DNA of 64,000 nt from the NCBI GenBank assembly GCA_028698995.1, contig JAQVVM010000003.1:62001-126000 (forward strand), written 5' to 3'. The position numbers and the translations under genes are program-made. Below the pieces are notes generated by a model. It was given only the letters and a program-made list of their open reading frames with translations, made no database searches and was not told the origin of the DNA. Shown one piece after another: positions 17,703 through 26,523 of this stretch; the first letter of the stretch is position 1; each line of letters begins with the position of its first letter. The DNA is from Bacteroidales bacterium. GTDB lineage: Bacteria; Bacteroidota; Bacteroidia; Bacteroidales; PXBB01.

Positions 17703-17908
17703 AAGCAGCCTTGATTTTTGCGTTACTTTGGATCAAGCCAAAGTAACAAAAATTAATTATTGGGTTCTATGCGTCACCCAAATTGATACCATAAAATTTG
17801 CAAACACATTATATTCAGGAAGTTATAAAATCCATTTATTCAAAGCGTCGAAGTCAGAAAAAATTAGAGCAAAAAATTTAATTTCTTTGTTCTTTTTCAA
17901 GGCTGCTT
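17703..17908. repeat. 12-bp perfect inverted repeat
   Basis: AAGCAGCCTTGA (17703-17714) and TCAAGGCTGCTT (17897-17908) are exact complements with 182 bp between. They enclose the tight palindrome at 17722-17747. Confidence 0.7.
17722..17747. repeat. 10-bp stem palindrome GTTACTTTGG...CCAAAGTAAC
   Basis: A perfect 10-bp stem with a 6-nt loop ATCAAG. It lies inside the larger inverted repeat and has no T-run after it. Palindromes of this type are common dispersed intergenic repeats in Bacteroidota genomes, but other copies cannot be checked here. Confidence 0.75.
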
Positions 17909-18007
17909 TAAAAAAGCAGTCCAGCGACTCTGCTCTGCTTTGCCGAAGTGAAGCAATATTTGTTGCCAAGTATTAATATCGTTTGGTTTCATAGTTTTTC
18001 TTAATTT

Positions 18008-18023
18008 TGTTCCACGTAAAACA
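18008..18023. promoter_or_regulatory. parS-like site (15/16 match), left of mnmG
   Basis: TGTTCCACGTAAAACA differs from the bacterial parS consensus TGTTnCACGTGnAACA only at position 11 (A for G). It lies 120 bp before mnmG. The better site is 2.0 kb to the right. A single mismatch in the core could reduce ParB binding. Confidence 0.5.
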
Positions 18024-18142
18024 ATCATGAGATGGTGACAGACGTAATGATGAAATTATTAAAAAATACATAAATCAGAATTGTACATTACCTTCATTTT
18101 TGTTTTGGTTTTTATTTTTATTTATCTATTTGATAGGAAATA

Positions 18143-20014
18143 ATGCTTGGAAAATATGATGTGATAGTAGTAGGAGCAGGTCATGCAGGTTGTGAGGCAG
18201 CAGCAGCAGCAGCTAATCTTGGGTCAACTGTTTTGCTTATAACTTCAAACATGATGAACATGGCACAGATGTCATGTAATCCGGCTATGGGTGGAATAGC
18301 AAAAGGACAGATTGTTAGAGAAATTGATGCCTTGGGGGGTTTGTCCGGAATCATATCCGATAATTCGATGATACAATTTCGGATGCTTAATCGCTCTAAG
18401 GGACCTGCTATGTGGAGCCCACGTGCTCAGATAGACCGCATATTATTTTCAATAAAATGGCGACAATCCCTGGAAGATATTAAAAATCTGGATTTCTGGC
18501 AGGATACTGTGACTGGAATTACTTGGAAAAATAGTAAAGTAACAGGGGTTAAAACAATGCTTGGCATAGAGATAAAATGCCAAAGTTTAATTCTGACAAA
18601 CGGCACTTTTTTAAATGGTAAAATTTTTATAGGAGATAAATCATTTGAAGCAGGAAGAATAAGTGAACCGAGTGTTTATGGGCTAACAGCTTGTCTTGAA
18701 AAAATTGGTTTTGAATCCAACCGTATGAAAACAGGCACTTCTCTGCGTGTTGATGGACGCAGCTTGGATTATTCTAAAATGATTGAACAAAAAGGGGATG
18801 ACCCACCTCAAAAATTCTCTTTTACCAACACACCTTTTTTAGAAAACCAGATGAGTTGTTTTCTTACACATACCAATGAAGAAGTTCATGATATTTTGCG
18901 TACCGGATTTGAAAAATCCCCTTTATTTAAAGGAACTATAGAAGGTACCGGGCCAAGGTATTGTCCTTCGGTGGAGGATAAAATTGTACGTTTTCATGAA
19001 AAAGAATCCCATTTGATTTTTATTGAACCCGAGGGCAGATATACCCATGAAATTTATATTAACGGATTTTCTTCTTCACTTCCTGAAGACGTGCAATATA
19101 AAGCCCTTTGTAAAATGCCGGGGTTTAAAAATGCTAAAATTTTCAGACCCGGTTATGCCATAGAATATGATTTTTTTCCCCCTCAGCAATTATACCACAC
19201 CTTAGAAACAAAATTGGTTGAAAATCTTTATTTTGCAGGACAGATTAACGGCACAACAGGTTACGAAGAGGCCGCATGTCAGGGGCTTATAGCCGGTATA
19301 AATGCACATAATAAAAAAAATAATCTTAAAGAATTTATACTTAAACGTTCAGAAGCTTATATAGGTGTTCTCATAGATGATCTGGTAACAAAAGGAACAA
19401 ATGAACCCTATAGAATGTTTACATCCAGAGCAGAGTATCGAATATTATTAAGGCAGGATAATGCCGACATCAGACTTACACCTTTTGGTTATAAACTAGG
19501 TTTGATTGATGAAAAAAGATACCTTTCTCTTCAGGAAAAAACCAAAAATGTTGAAGATATAATTAAATTTATTAAAAACCAAAATATTGATCCTGTACAA
19601 ATAAACCCTTTTTTATCCACTCACAATACTTCTGAGCTTACGCAAAGAAACAAATTACTTAATATTATTTTGAGGCCTCAGGTGAATCTTTTCGATCTTA
19701 TTCAATATTATGAGCCCCTTAAAAATTATATAAGTTCTCTTCCTCTTGTTGAAAATGATGACATTGAACAAGCAGAAATTTTGCTCAAATACGAGAGCTA
19801 CATCAACAAGGAAAAAGAAATGGTTGATAAAATTGAACGCCTTGAAAATATTGAATTGCATACCAATTTTGACTATAGCAAACTTAAGTCAATTTCTTTT
19901 GAGGCAAGGGAAAAACTTAATAAAATTAAACCCAGAACAATTGGTCAAGCATCAAGAATTAGTGGTGTTTCTCCTTCCGATATCTCAGTATTATTGATAT
20001 TTCTGGGTAGATAA
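18143..20014 (+). CDS. mnmG: tRNA U34 carboxymethylaminomethyl-modification enzyme MnmG (GidA)
   Basis: A 623-residue FAD-dependent enzyme that, with MnmE, builds the cmnm5 group on U34 of tRNAs. The N-terminal Rossmann motif is [12 protein letters not shown] (from about residue 10). The signature [22 protein letters not shown] follows at about 46-67; its conserved cysteine is present. [16 protein letters not shown] (about 366-381) and the C-terminal [12 protein letters not shown]-type MnmE-binding helices ([16 protein letters not shown]) complete the family pattern. Full length, no damage. It is bracketed by two parS-like sites, fitting the frequent position of gidA near the replication origin. 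Confidence 0.97.
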   Translation: MLGKYDVIVVGAGHAGCEAAAAAANLGSTVLLITSNMMNMAQMSCNPAMGGIAKGQIVREIDALGGLSGIISDNSMIQFRMLNRSKGPAMWSPRAQIDRILFSIKWRQSLEDIKNLDFWQDTVTGITWKNSKVTGVKTMLGIEIKCQSLILTNGTFLNGKIFIGDKSFEAGRISEPSVYGLTACLEKIGFESNRMKTGTSLRVDGRSLDYSKMIEQKGDDPPQKFSFTNTPFLENQMSCFLTHTNEEVHDILRTGFEKSPLFKGTIEGTGPRYCPSVEDKIVRFHEKESHLIFIEPEGRYTHEIYINGFSSSLPEDVQYKALCKMPGFKNAKIFRPGYAIEYDFFPPQQLYHTLETKLVENLYFAGQINGTTGYEEAACQGLIAGINAHNKKNNLKEFILKRSEAYIGVLIDDLVTKGTNEPYRMFTSRAEYRILLRQDNADIRLTPFGYKLGLIDEKRYLSLQEKTKNVEDIIKFIKNQNIDPVQINPFLSTHNTSELTQRNKLLNIILRPQVNLFDLIQYYEPLKNYISSLPLVENDDIEQAEILLKYESYINKEKEMVDKIERLENIELHTNFDYSKLKSISFEAREKLNKIKPRTIGQASRISGVSPSDISVLLIFLGR

Positions 20015-20020
20015 ACTTTT

Positions 20021-20036
20021 TGTTTCACGTGAAACT
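20021..20036. promoter_or_regulatory. parS site (chromosome-partition ParB site)
   Basis: TGTTTCACGTGAAACT contains the perfect 14-bp palindrome GTTTCACGTGAAAC and matches TGTTnCACGTGnAACA at 15 of 16 positions (only the last base differs). It lies between the mnmG stop (20014) and the methyltransferase ATG (20044). The consensus is known for ParB/Spo0J and is conserved over many phyla. Confidence 0.75.
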
Positions 20037-20043
20037 TTTTATC

Positions 20044-20931
20044 ATGATAACAATAGAAAAATGTAATATTTGTGGCAGTAAAAATTTCAAAAGTTTTCTT
20101 GAATTAAAAGATTACTTTCTTTCAGAGGAAAAATTTTATATTACCGAGTGTAAGGATTGCGGTTTTAAATTTACAAATCCTTATCCTGATGAGAATCATA
20201 TTTCTTCTTATTATAAATCCGAAAAGTATGTGTCTCACTCAAATACAAAAAAAGGGATTTTCTTCAAGCTTTACCATTTGGTTAAAAAAAACGCTATAAA
20301 TTCTAAAAAAAGATTGATTGAATCTTATGTACAGAAAGGTCGTATTTTAGATTATGGTTGTGGTACAGGGGATTTTTTATCTGCTTTTATTTCTGAACAC
20401 TGGGATTGTTATGGTATAGAACCCGATGATAATACAAGATTATATGCCTCAGAAAAACACAAATTACCCATTAATAAACCGAATGATTTAACGATTTTTG
20501 AAGATTGTTTTTTTGATGTAATAAGCATGTGGCACGTTTTGGAACATATCCCTGATTTAAATACGAAATTAAGACAGCTTAGAACTCTTTTAAAACCAAA
20601 TGGAATTATTGTAATCGCTGTCCCAAACAGCGATTCGTATGATGCCCGATACTATGGAAACTACTGGGCTGCCTTTGATGTACCACGGCATTTGCACCAT
20701 TTTAACCATACCAGCTTAACTGCTCTTCTTGAAAAAAATGAATTTGAAATTTTAAGTCGTAAACCCATGCATTTTGATTCTTTTTATGTAAGCATATTAA
20801 GCGAAAAGTATAAAAAAAGTTTTCTTTCCTTTTTTAAAGGAATTGCAATTGGATTATTTTCGAATTTTATGGCCAGTCAAAAAAACCTTAACTATTCAAG
20901 TATCATTTACATCATTAGAAAAAAACCTTGA
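20044..20931 (+). CDS. class I SAM-dependent methyltransferase with N-terminal zinc ribbon
   Basis: A 295-residue methyltransferase. The N-terminus has a CxxC pair CNICG and a second pair CKDCGFKFTNP, a probable structural zinc ribbon (residues 1-45). The Rossmann methyltransferase core has motif I ILDYGCGTGDFLSAF (about residues 102-116) and the post-I ISMWHVLEHIPD (about 162-173), then LLKPNGIIVIAVPN. This is the layout of enzymes that methylate small molecules or sugars. I start at ATG 20044 because the longer version begins with TTG inside the parS palindrome. It follows mnmG by 29 bp. Substrate unknown. Confidence 0.85.
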   Translation: MITIEKCNICGSKNFKSFLELKDYFLSEEKFYITECKDCGFKFTNPYPDENHISSYYKSEKYVSHSNTKKGIFFKLYHLVKKNAINSKKRLIESYVQKGRILDYGCGTGDFLSAFISEHWDCYGIEPDDNTRLYASEKHKLPINKPNDLTIFEDCFFDVISMWHVLEHIPDLNTKLRQLRTLLKPNGIIVIAVPNSDSYDARYYGNYWAAFDVPRHLHHFNHTSLTALLEKNEFEILSRKPMHFDSFYVSILSEKYKKSFLSFFKGIAIGLFSNFMASQKNLNYSSIIYIIRKKP

Positions 20932-21042
20932 TTTTTTGCCTTTATTTGAATTCTTACCTATTTATAGTATTCTACCCCTTTTTTAAAAAAATAATTCATA
21001 AGCGTTAATTTATAGAGGTCATTTTTTTGGGGGGGTGGGGAA

Positions 21043-21078
21043 AAAAAACGGACATTAAAAAATTAATGCCCGTTTTTT
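21043..21078. terminator. bidirectional intrinsic terminator
   Basis: Arms 21043-21058 and 21063-21078 pair over 16 positions with one mismatch around an AAAA loop. The stem has A6 on the left and T6 on the right, so each strand ends with a U-run. It sits between the convergent methyltransferase and LytTR regulator genes. A run of G7-T-G4 (21029-21040) precedes it. Confidence 0.85.
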
Positions 21079-21093
21079 GTAAAAGTTATTCGC

Positions 21094-21846
21094 TTAAATC
21101 AAATTCAATCTTCCAAATAATTCTTTTCTGTACAATCCACCAATTGGAATAACTTTCATTTTTCCTTCAATAACCAAATCAGGGTATTTAATAGAGAATA
21201 TTTTATCCAATCTTACGATGTATGATCTATGAACACGAACAAATTCTTTTTCAGGAAGAATTTTCATCATGTGTTTCATTGTTGTGTGAGTGGTATAAAT
21301 ATTATCTGAAGTATTTATGACAACATAATCTTTCAATGCTTCTACATAATAAATGTCTTTAAAGTTAACTTTGTTGAGTCTGTAATCGGCTCTTACAAAA
21401 ATGCTGTCTTTTGAATCTTTATTCTCAACAATTGAATGATAAAGATCTCTTTCTTTTTTTACTTTGAAATCTTTTTCGTGTTTGTAAACTGCCATTTCGA
21501 TGGTTGTTTGCAATTCTTTTTCTTTAAAAGGTTTGATGATGTAACCATAAGGTTCGCTCATTTTTGCTTTTTCCAAAGTATTTTCATCAGCATAAGCTGT
21601 AAGAAAAATAACAGGTATGTCAAATCGTTCACGAAGGATTTTTGCGGTATCAATACCATCAATTTTTCCTTTGATCATAATGTCCATCAAAACAATTTCA
21701 GGTCTGTTTTCTTCAACAGAACTGATTGCTTTGTCACCTGAATTTACAACATCAGTTACTTTGTAACCAAGCTTCACCAAGCTGTTTTGGATGTCTTTTG
21801 CGACGATGTTTTCGTCTTCTACTACTAAAATTTTTAATTTAGCCAT
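21094..21846 (-). CDS. LytTR-family response regulator
   Basis: A 250-residue two-domain regulator. The receiver domain (1-120) has the acidic pair VEDEN at residues 9-13, the phospho-acceptor Asp55 in IVLMDIM, TAYAD (the conserved threonine) and the lysine in IIKPF. The C-terminal LytTR DNA-binding domain (about 150-250) has YYVEALKDYVVI, FVRVHRSYIVRLDKI and the final IPIGGLYRKEL. It lies 5 bp after the histidine kinase gene and is its almost certain partner. Target sites cannot be deduced. Confidence 0.93.
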   Translation of the reverse strand: MAKLKILVVEDENIVAKDIQNSLVKLGYKVTDVVNSGDKAISSVEENRPEIVLMDIMIKGKIDGIDTAKILRERFDIPVIFLTAYADENTLEKAKMSEPYGYIIKPFKEKELQTTIEMAVYKHEKDFKVKKERDLYHSIVENKDSKDSIFVRADYRLNKVNFKDIYYVEALKDYVVINTSDNIYTTHTTMKHMMKILPEKEFVRVHRSYIVRLDKIFSIKYPDLVIEGKMKVIPIGGLYRKELFGRLNLI

Positions 21847-21851
21847 GATAA

Positions 21852-23993
21852 TTAATTTTTAATGTTAAACATAATTTTAAATGTGGTTTCCTTTTTTGAT
21901 TCAAAATTTATTTTTCCGTTAATCTGGTCAACTAATGCATTTATTAATTGTATGCCCAATATCGATGATTCTTGTAAGAAATTTTTAGTTTCTATAGGAG
22001 CACCATTATCAGAAATTATTACTTGCACTTCGTTATTATTAAATTTTGCTTCGACAAAGATATGATTTTCTTTTGATATTTCGACAAAAAATCTTTTCAT
22101 CGAAAAGGAAATTATTTCATTAATTATCAAACCGCAAGGTACAGAGAGGCTTACGGGCAAATAAAAATTTTCAATATTTTTTGTTAATAAAATATTTTTT
22201 TTGTTAACATTAAAAGATCTTAGTAAATTATCAATAATACTCGATACATATTTCTCAAAACTGATGCTTGAAAAATCTTTATTATCGTAGATATTTTCAT
22301 GTACGAGGGCCATTGATTTTATTCGGTTCTGACTTTCTTCGAATAATAATTTTATTTCATTATCATTGATCGTATGAGATTGCAGATTGAGAATACTAGA
22401 AATTATCTGCATGTTGTTTTTTACCCGGTGATGAATTTCTTTTATTAATTCTTCTTTCTCTTTGAGTGAATCTTTTAGAATTTGTTCAGTGTTCTTTCTT
22501 TGATTTACTTCTTTAAGCATTTCTTCATTCATCTTTTCGGCCATCTCAGCACGTATGGTTTCCTTAATAAGACGTTTTTGCACACTGAGATCTCTAATTA
22601 CTATCTGGCATACCTGCTCCCCGTAGTACTCAAATAAAACGGGTTTAGTCTCGTATAGAATTTGATTTTTATTTTTTAGTGATATGATGGGAAATTCTTT
22701 AAAGTCCAAATTTTTTCCTTCCATCGCTTTTTGAACTCGGGCTCTTGATTCTTCTCTTAACTCTTCAGGAATAAAACAATAAATATCTTTGTTTCTTATT
22801 TTCTTTAAGTCATTGCACCCTAAGTAATTCATTGCTGTTTTATTGGCATAAACTATCTTATTATTTTTGTGAATAATAATACCGCTTGGCAAACTTTCAA
22901 CCATACTTTTATATGATTTTTCTTTATCTTTTAATATTCTCTCTCCTAAAATTCTCTTGGTAACATCTCTTATAATACATATAACTTCAAAGTCATTTGG
23001 TGCAATCAATCTGCATTCGTAAATTTTTTCCTTTTCTTTATATTCGTAAAGAAATTGTTTTAATTTTTTACTTTTTATACAAAACTTTGCTGTTGTCAAT
23101 ATCTTTTTTGTAAGCTCTATAGGTAAGTTTACTTCTGTGATTTTCTTACCTATAATTGAATCCAAATGAATCAGCTTGTCAGACTTTTCACTTTTATAAT
23201 CGGTGAAGTGTCCCTTATTATCAATGACCAAAATGGTATCAGGCAAAGAATTTAATATGATATCTTTTTTATTCTCAGCATTTTTCAATAAAATCTGATA
23301 ATATTTTTTGGCCGTTATATCTTCAGCAATAATGATGAACCTGTCTTTTATTTTTGATGACTTAAACGGAGATATAGATGTAAGCAAAATAAGATCTTCT
23401 CCCTTGTTGTTGAAAGTATGAATTTCTCCTTTCCAAACACTGCCTTCCGTAATAGTTTTCCAAATCTTTATGTTTTGAAAACGTTTGTTTTTTAAGCCAA
23501 ACGTCAATATGTTTGTACCTACAATATTTGTGGCTGTTTGAAAAACATCAATAAATTTTGTATTAGCCAGCTCAATTTCACCATTTTTATCAATAACAGC
23601 AATTATTTTTGGATTATTCATCAAAAAACTGCTCAATTCATTTACAATCAATTCTTTTTCCTCTGAAATACTAATGTCTGAAATCAGAAAAAAAATATAA
23701 TTATCATGTGGCTTTAATTTAATACATATTTTATTTGTTTTTTTTTTCAGATTACAATATACTTCTTCTTTGATATGTTGCTCTTTTGATAAATTAAAAT
23801 TTAAGAGATGTTCTATAAATATATTTAAAGCTTTAACTTTATCTGATTTCTTATATTCTCTTATGCAAAGTAATTTTAAAGAAATTTCATTAAATAAAAT
23901 GATTTTATTTTTTATTAAATCATAAATAATAACCCCTTCATTTAGACTTTTTACTAAATGTTCTATTACTTTAATTGAATTTTTTTCTTTCAT
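21852..23993 (-). CDS. cytoplasmic multi-PAS histidine kinase (HisKA_2 type)
   Basis: A 713-residue kinase without a signal peptide or transmembrane helix. About four PAS-like units: near 15-110, 120-235 (ending FIIIAEDITAKKY), 245-350 (ending VICIIRDVTKRI) and 360-475 (SLPSGIIIHKNNKIVYAN, ending VIRDLSVQKR). A short coiled coil follows, then the HisKA_2 box IKEIHHRVKNNMQIISSILN with the phospho-histidine near residue 520. The ATPase domain is rather divergent: IINEIISFSMKRFF replaces the usual NELITNALKHAF, though DNGAP and SILGIQLINALVDQ remain. It is paired with the LytTR regulator 5 bp downstream and follows the MORN-repeat gene by 11 bp. Confidence 0.9.
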   Translation of the reverse strand: MKEKNSIKVIEHLVKSLNEGVIIYDLIKNKIILFNEISLKLLCIREYKKSDKVKALNIFIEHLLNFNLSKEQHIKEEVYCNLKKKTNKICIKLKPHDNYIFFLISDISISEEKELIVNELSSFLMNNPKIIAVIDKNGEIELANTKFIDVFQTATNIVGTNILTFGLKNKRFQNIKIWKTITEGSVWKGEIHTFNNKGEDLILLTSISPFKSSKIKDRFIIIAEDITAKKYYQILLKNAENKKDIILNSLPDTILVIDNKGHFTDYKSEKSDKLIHLDSIIGKKITEVNLPIELTKKILTTAKFCIKSKKLKQFLYEYKEKEKIYECRLIAPNDFEVICIIRDVTKRILGERILKDKEKSYKSMVESLPSGIIIHKNNKIVYANKTAMNYLGCNDLKKIRNKDIYCFIPEELREESRARVQKAMEGKNLDFKEFPIISLKNKNQILYETKPVLFEYYGEQVCQIVIRDLSVQKRLIKETIRAEMAEKMNEEMLKEVNQRKNTEQILKDSLKEKEELIKEIHHRVKNNMQIISSILNLQSHTINDNEIKLLFEESQNRIKSMALVHENIYDNKDFSSISFEKYVSSIIDNLLRSFNVNKKNILLTKNIENFYLPVSLSVPCGLIINEIISFSMKRFFVEISKENHIFVEAKFNNNEVQVIISDNGAPIETKNFLQESSILGIQLINALVDQINGKINFESKKETTFKIMFNIKN

Positions 23994-24004
23994 AGCTGCA
24001 AAAT

Positions 24005-25525
24005 TTAATCTTCAACTTCGGGTTTTATAACAACGCCATCATACTTGTATTCAATACCTCTCTTATGATCTATATAAATAAATAGTAAACCGTCTTGTGT
24101 GTATTTTCGCCAAACTCCCTCAGGTTTTCCAAGAACGTATGTTCTTTCTTCTTTGATTCTTCCGTTTTCCCAGTAATAATAATGTTTTCCATCCTCATAA
24201 TCATCAATGTAATTGCCTTCAAATTTTAATGTGCCATCATTGTAGTAATGTTTCCAGATACCTGTTTTTCTGCCATAGCTGAAACTGCCTTCTTGTTTAT
24301 AATTATTTGTCATGTAAAACCATGGACCATCTTCATTACCATCTTCATAATTTCCACGGGCAATGACATTTCCGTTTTCATCAAATTCTTCAGTCATGCC
24401 TTCCAATTTTCCATTTCTGAAATTTTCAATTTTCTGAACTTGTCCATTCTCATAAAACCACTTCCACTCTCCGTTTTGGTTCCCATTATTATTATAATTA
24501 CCAATTTGTTTCAATGTGCTGTTTTCGGTATAATATTTCCATAAGCCGGTATTAATACCATTATTATAATTCCCTTCGGCCTTTAATACACCATTATCAT
24601 AAAAATATTTCCAATATCCTTGTTTAATTCCTGATGCGTCAATAATACCTTCTGAAACAATTCTTCCATTTACAAATACAAATGAATTTTCTATAGTCCC
24701 GTTTTCTGCATATTCTCTTCTGATTCCTTCGGGAATTCCTTCTTTATAACTACCTTGTATCTTAATATTGCCATCAGGATAATAGTCTGTTCTTATTTCA
24801 TATCTTGTTATTTCCTGAACATTTTCCTGAAGTTCATCATTAACATATTTTTCAATTGTTTTTAACTTGCCGTCAGGGAAATAGTATTTAAAATACCCAT
24901 TTCTAAGACCACTAACATAAAATCCTTCCATTTCAACATTGCCATCGGCATAAAAATATTTCCAGGTACCTTGCTTTCGGTTATTTCTATCAGTTCTGTT
25001 GATATTTTCTCGGTTAATTATGAGTCCATTTCTATATTCGGTAATGGTAATTACTACTCCTTCCATGGAATAATCTCTTGCAATGCCATTTTCCTTTCCA
25101 TTATCAAAATTTACTATTCGTTTAACAGCTCCATTCTTATAAAAATGTCTTGTTAAACCGTTTTTTACATCGTTTTCAAAATTTTCTTCAATAATTTCTA
25201 TTTCTGTATAGGTAATTCGTGGACCTTTTTTTAGATCATCTTCATAATTAATTTCCTGTATAATCTGGCCTTCTTCATTGTAAAATTTCCACAATCCGTT
25301 GAGCATAAAATTTTCCCTGTTTCCTTCCGATTTTATGATACCATTTTCGTGAAATGTGCGCCAAAAGCCATTGGGTCGGCCATTTTCTAATGTTCCAACA
25401 CTTGAAACATGACCGTCAGGAAAATAAAAATAGGTCAGATTTGTTGTATCTGTTTCTAAATCCTGAGCATAAATAGAAATATTTATAAATAAAAATAAAA
25501 TAAATAAGTTAATTATTACTCTCAT
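24005..25525 (-). CDS. secreted MORN/YwqK-repeat protein
   Basis: A 506-residue protein with a signal peptide (residues 1-20, ending SIYA). The rest is about 18 tandem MORN_2-type repeats of about 23 residues with the pattern G-x-W-K-Y-Y-x-D/E-N-G-x-(L/I)-x-x-E-G-x-Y-x-N-G (for example GLWKYYTENSTLKQIGNYNN). Databases often call such proteins 'YwqK family antitoxin', but no toxin is present here and the repeat alone is a beta-hairpin scaffold. It is exported and probably at the surface or in the periplasm. It lies between nadA (14 bp) and the kinase gene (11 bp), so it may be co-transcribed with the two-component system. Confidence 0.85.
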   Translation of the reverse strand: MRVIINLFILFLFINISIYAQDLETDTTNLTYFYFPDGHVSSVGTLENGRPNGFWRTFHENGIIKSEGNRENFMLNGLWKFYNEEGQIIQEINYEDDLKKGPRITYTEIEIIEENFENDVKNGLTRHFYKNGAVKRIVNFDNGKENGIARDYSMEGVVITITEYRNGLIINRENINRTDRNNRKQGTWKYFYADGNVEMEGFYVSGLRNGYFKYYFPDGKLKTIEKYVNDELQENVQEITRYEIRTDYYPDGNIKIQGSYKEGIPEGIRREYAENGTIENSFVFVNGRIVSEGIIDASGIKQGYWKYFYDNGVLKAEGNYNNGINTGLWKYYTENSTLKQIGNYNNNGNQNGEWKWFYENGQVQKIENFRNGKLEGMTEEFDENGNVIARGNYEDGNEDGPWFYMTNNYKQEGSFSYGRKTGIWKHYYNDGTLKFEGNYIDDYEDGKHYYYWENGRIKEERTYVLGKPEGVWRKYTQDGLLFIYIDHKRGIEYKYDGVVIKPEVED

Positions 25526-25539
25526 AATGGTGTTTTTGC

Positions 25540-26523
25540 TTAGGTTGCTGATATTTGCAGCATCTTCATTATTGGTTTTTTGGCTTCTTTGATAAGTTTT
25601 AAATCTAAAACAATTTCAGGTTTTTCATATTTCATACAAATGTATAACTTTTCAATTGTATTCAATTTCATATAAGGACAATCGTTACATGAACATGTTT
25701 CATTGTTGGTAGCAATAATAAATTCTTTTTCAGGAGAATTTAATTTCATTTGATGTAAAATACCTGTTTCGGTTGCAACAATATATTTTTTGCTTTTATC
25801 TGTTTGCGTATAATTTAATAGCGCAGTGGTAGAACCAACAAAATCGGCAATTTCCAATATGGGCGCCTTACATTCGGGATGTGCTATCAATTTGGCATCC
25901 TTATGTTTTATTTTTAGATGTATTATATTTTCCAATTTTAATACATCATGAACTTCACAACTTCCGTCCCAAAATATCATGGGCCTTTTTGTTTGCTGCA
26001 TCACATAGGCACCTAAATTTTTGTCAGGGGTAAATATAATTTTCTTATCAAGAGGGATAGAGTTTACAATTTTAACAGCATTACTAGAAGTGCATATAAC
26101 ATCAGAAAGACTTTTTAATTCGGCTGATGAATTAATATATGTGACAACAATATGATCAGGATAATTTGCTTTAAATTTTGCAAAGTCGCTTGCTGAACAG
26201 CTATCTGCAAGAGAACAACCTGCTTTCATGTCGGGTAAAATAACCTTTTTTTCGGGAGAAATTATTTTTGCCGTTTCTGCCATAAAATGCACACCGCAAA
26301 AAACTATCATATCCGCATTGGTTGAAGCTGCCTGTTGCGATAATCCCAGACTATCTCCTACAAAATCGGCTATATCCTGAATTTCAGGAATCTGATAAAA
26401 ATGTGCCAGTATCACTGCATTTTTTTTCTTTCTTAATAATTTTATTTGTTCAATGATATCTGATTTTTTATATTTTTCATTGATAAAACCCAATTCTTTT
26501 ATATGACCATTTGTGTTTTTCAT
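25540..26523 (-). CDS. nadA: quinolinate synthase
   Basis: A 327-residue 4Fe-4S enzyme that condenses iminoaspartate with dihydroxyacetone phosphate to quinolinate in NAD synthesis. Motifs: AVILAHFYQIPEIQDIADFVGDS-type start (split here as HFYQIPEIQDIADF and VGDSLGLSQQA), FCGVHFMAETAKI with the first cluster cysteine, CTSSNAVKIV with the second, and the C-terminal CSCNDCPYMKLNT with the third. HPECKAPI and SCEVHD bind substrate. Length is usual. nadB and nadC are not adjacent; instead it heads a run of closely spaced genes that ends with a two-component system. Confidence 0.95.
   Translation of the reverse strand: MKNTNGHIKELGFINEKYKKSDIIEQIKLLRKKKNAVILAHFYQIPEIQDIADFVGDSLGLSQQAASTNADMIVFCGVHFMAETAKIISPEKKVILPDMKAGCSLADSCSASDFAKFKANYPDHIVVTYINSSAELKSLSDVICTSSNAVKIVNSIPLDKKIIFTPDKNLGAYVMQQTKRPMIFWDGSCEVHDVLKLENIIHLKIKHKDAKLIAHPECKAPILEIADFVGSTTALLNYTQTDKSKKYIVATETGILHQMKLNSPEKEFIIATNNETCSCNDCPYMKLNTIEKLYICMKYEKPEIVLDLKLIKEAKKPIMKMLQISAT

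Larger units (their letters stand above)
17240..18142. other. 900-bp repeat-rich gap without a convincing gene
   Basis: No gene is supported. One 121-codon ORF at 17611-17976 is open, but it is built of inverted repeats, has a biased Lys/Ser/Phe composition and no family resemblance. The segment holds several inverted repeats (listed separately), a near-duplicate phrase AGAGCAAAAA-TTTAATTTCT at about 17364 and 17871, and a parS-like site at 18008. It looks like dispersed intergenic repeat material. Confidence 0.6.

Noticed and set aside
17611-17976. 121-codon ORF in the ybeY-mnmG gap
   Set aside because: It is composed of inverted repeats and a palindrome, has no family resemblance, and its composition is biased; read as repeat DNA, not a gene.
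19613-19621. TTATCCACT as a DnaA box (origin)
   Set aside because: A single 8/9 match inside the mnmG gene; no cluster of boxes, so it does not mark an origin.
20020-20043. Upstream TTG start for the methyltransferase
   Set aside because: It would start translation inside the parS palindrome; the ATG at 20044 fits the zinc-ribbon start of homologues.
21021-21040. T7-G7-T-G4 tract as a G-quadruplex element
   Set aside because: Only two G-runs, so no four-tract quadruplex; it is a homopolymer stretch beside a terminator and could also be an assembly-prone site.
24005-25525. Toxin-antitoxin system (database name 'YwqK antitoxin')
   Set aside because: The protein is a secreted MORN-repeat protein with no toxin gene next to it; the name alone gives no evidence of a toxin-antitoxin function.
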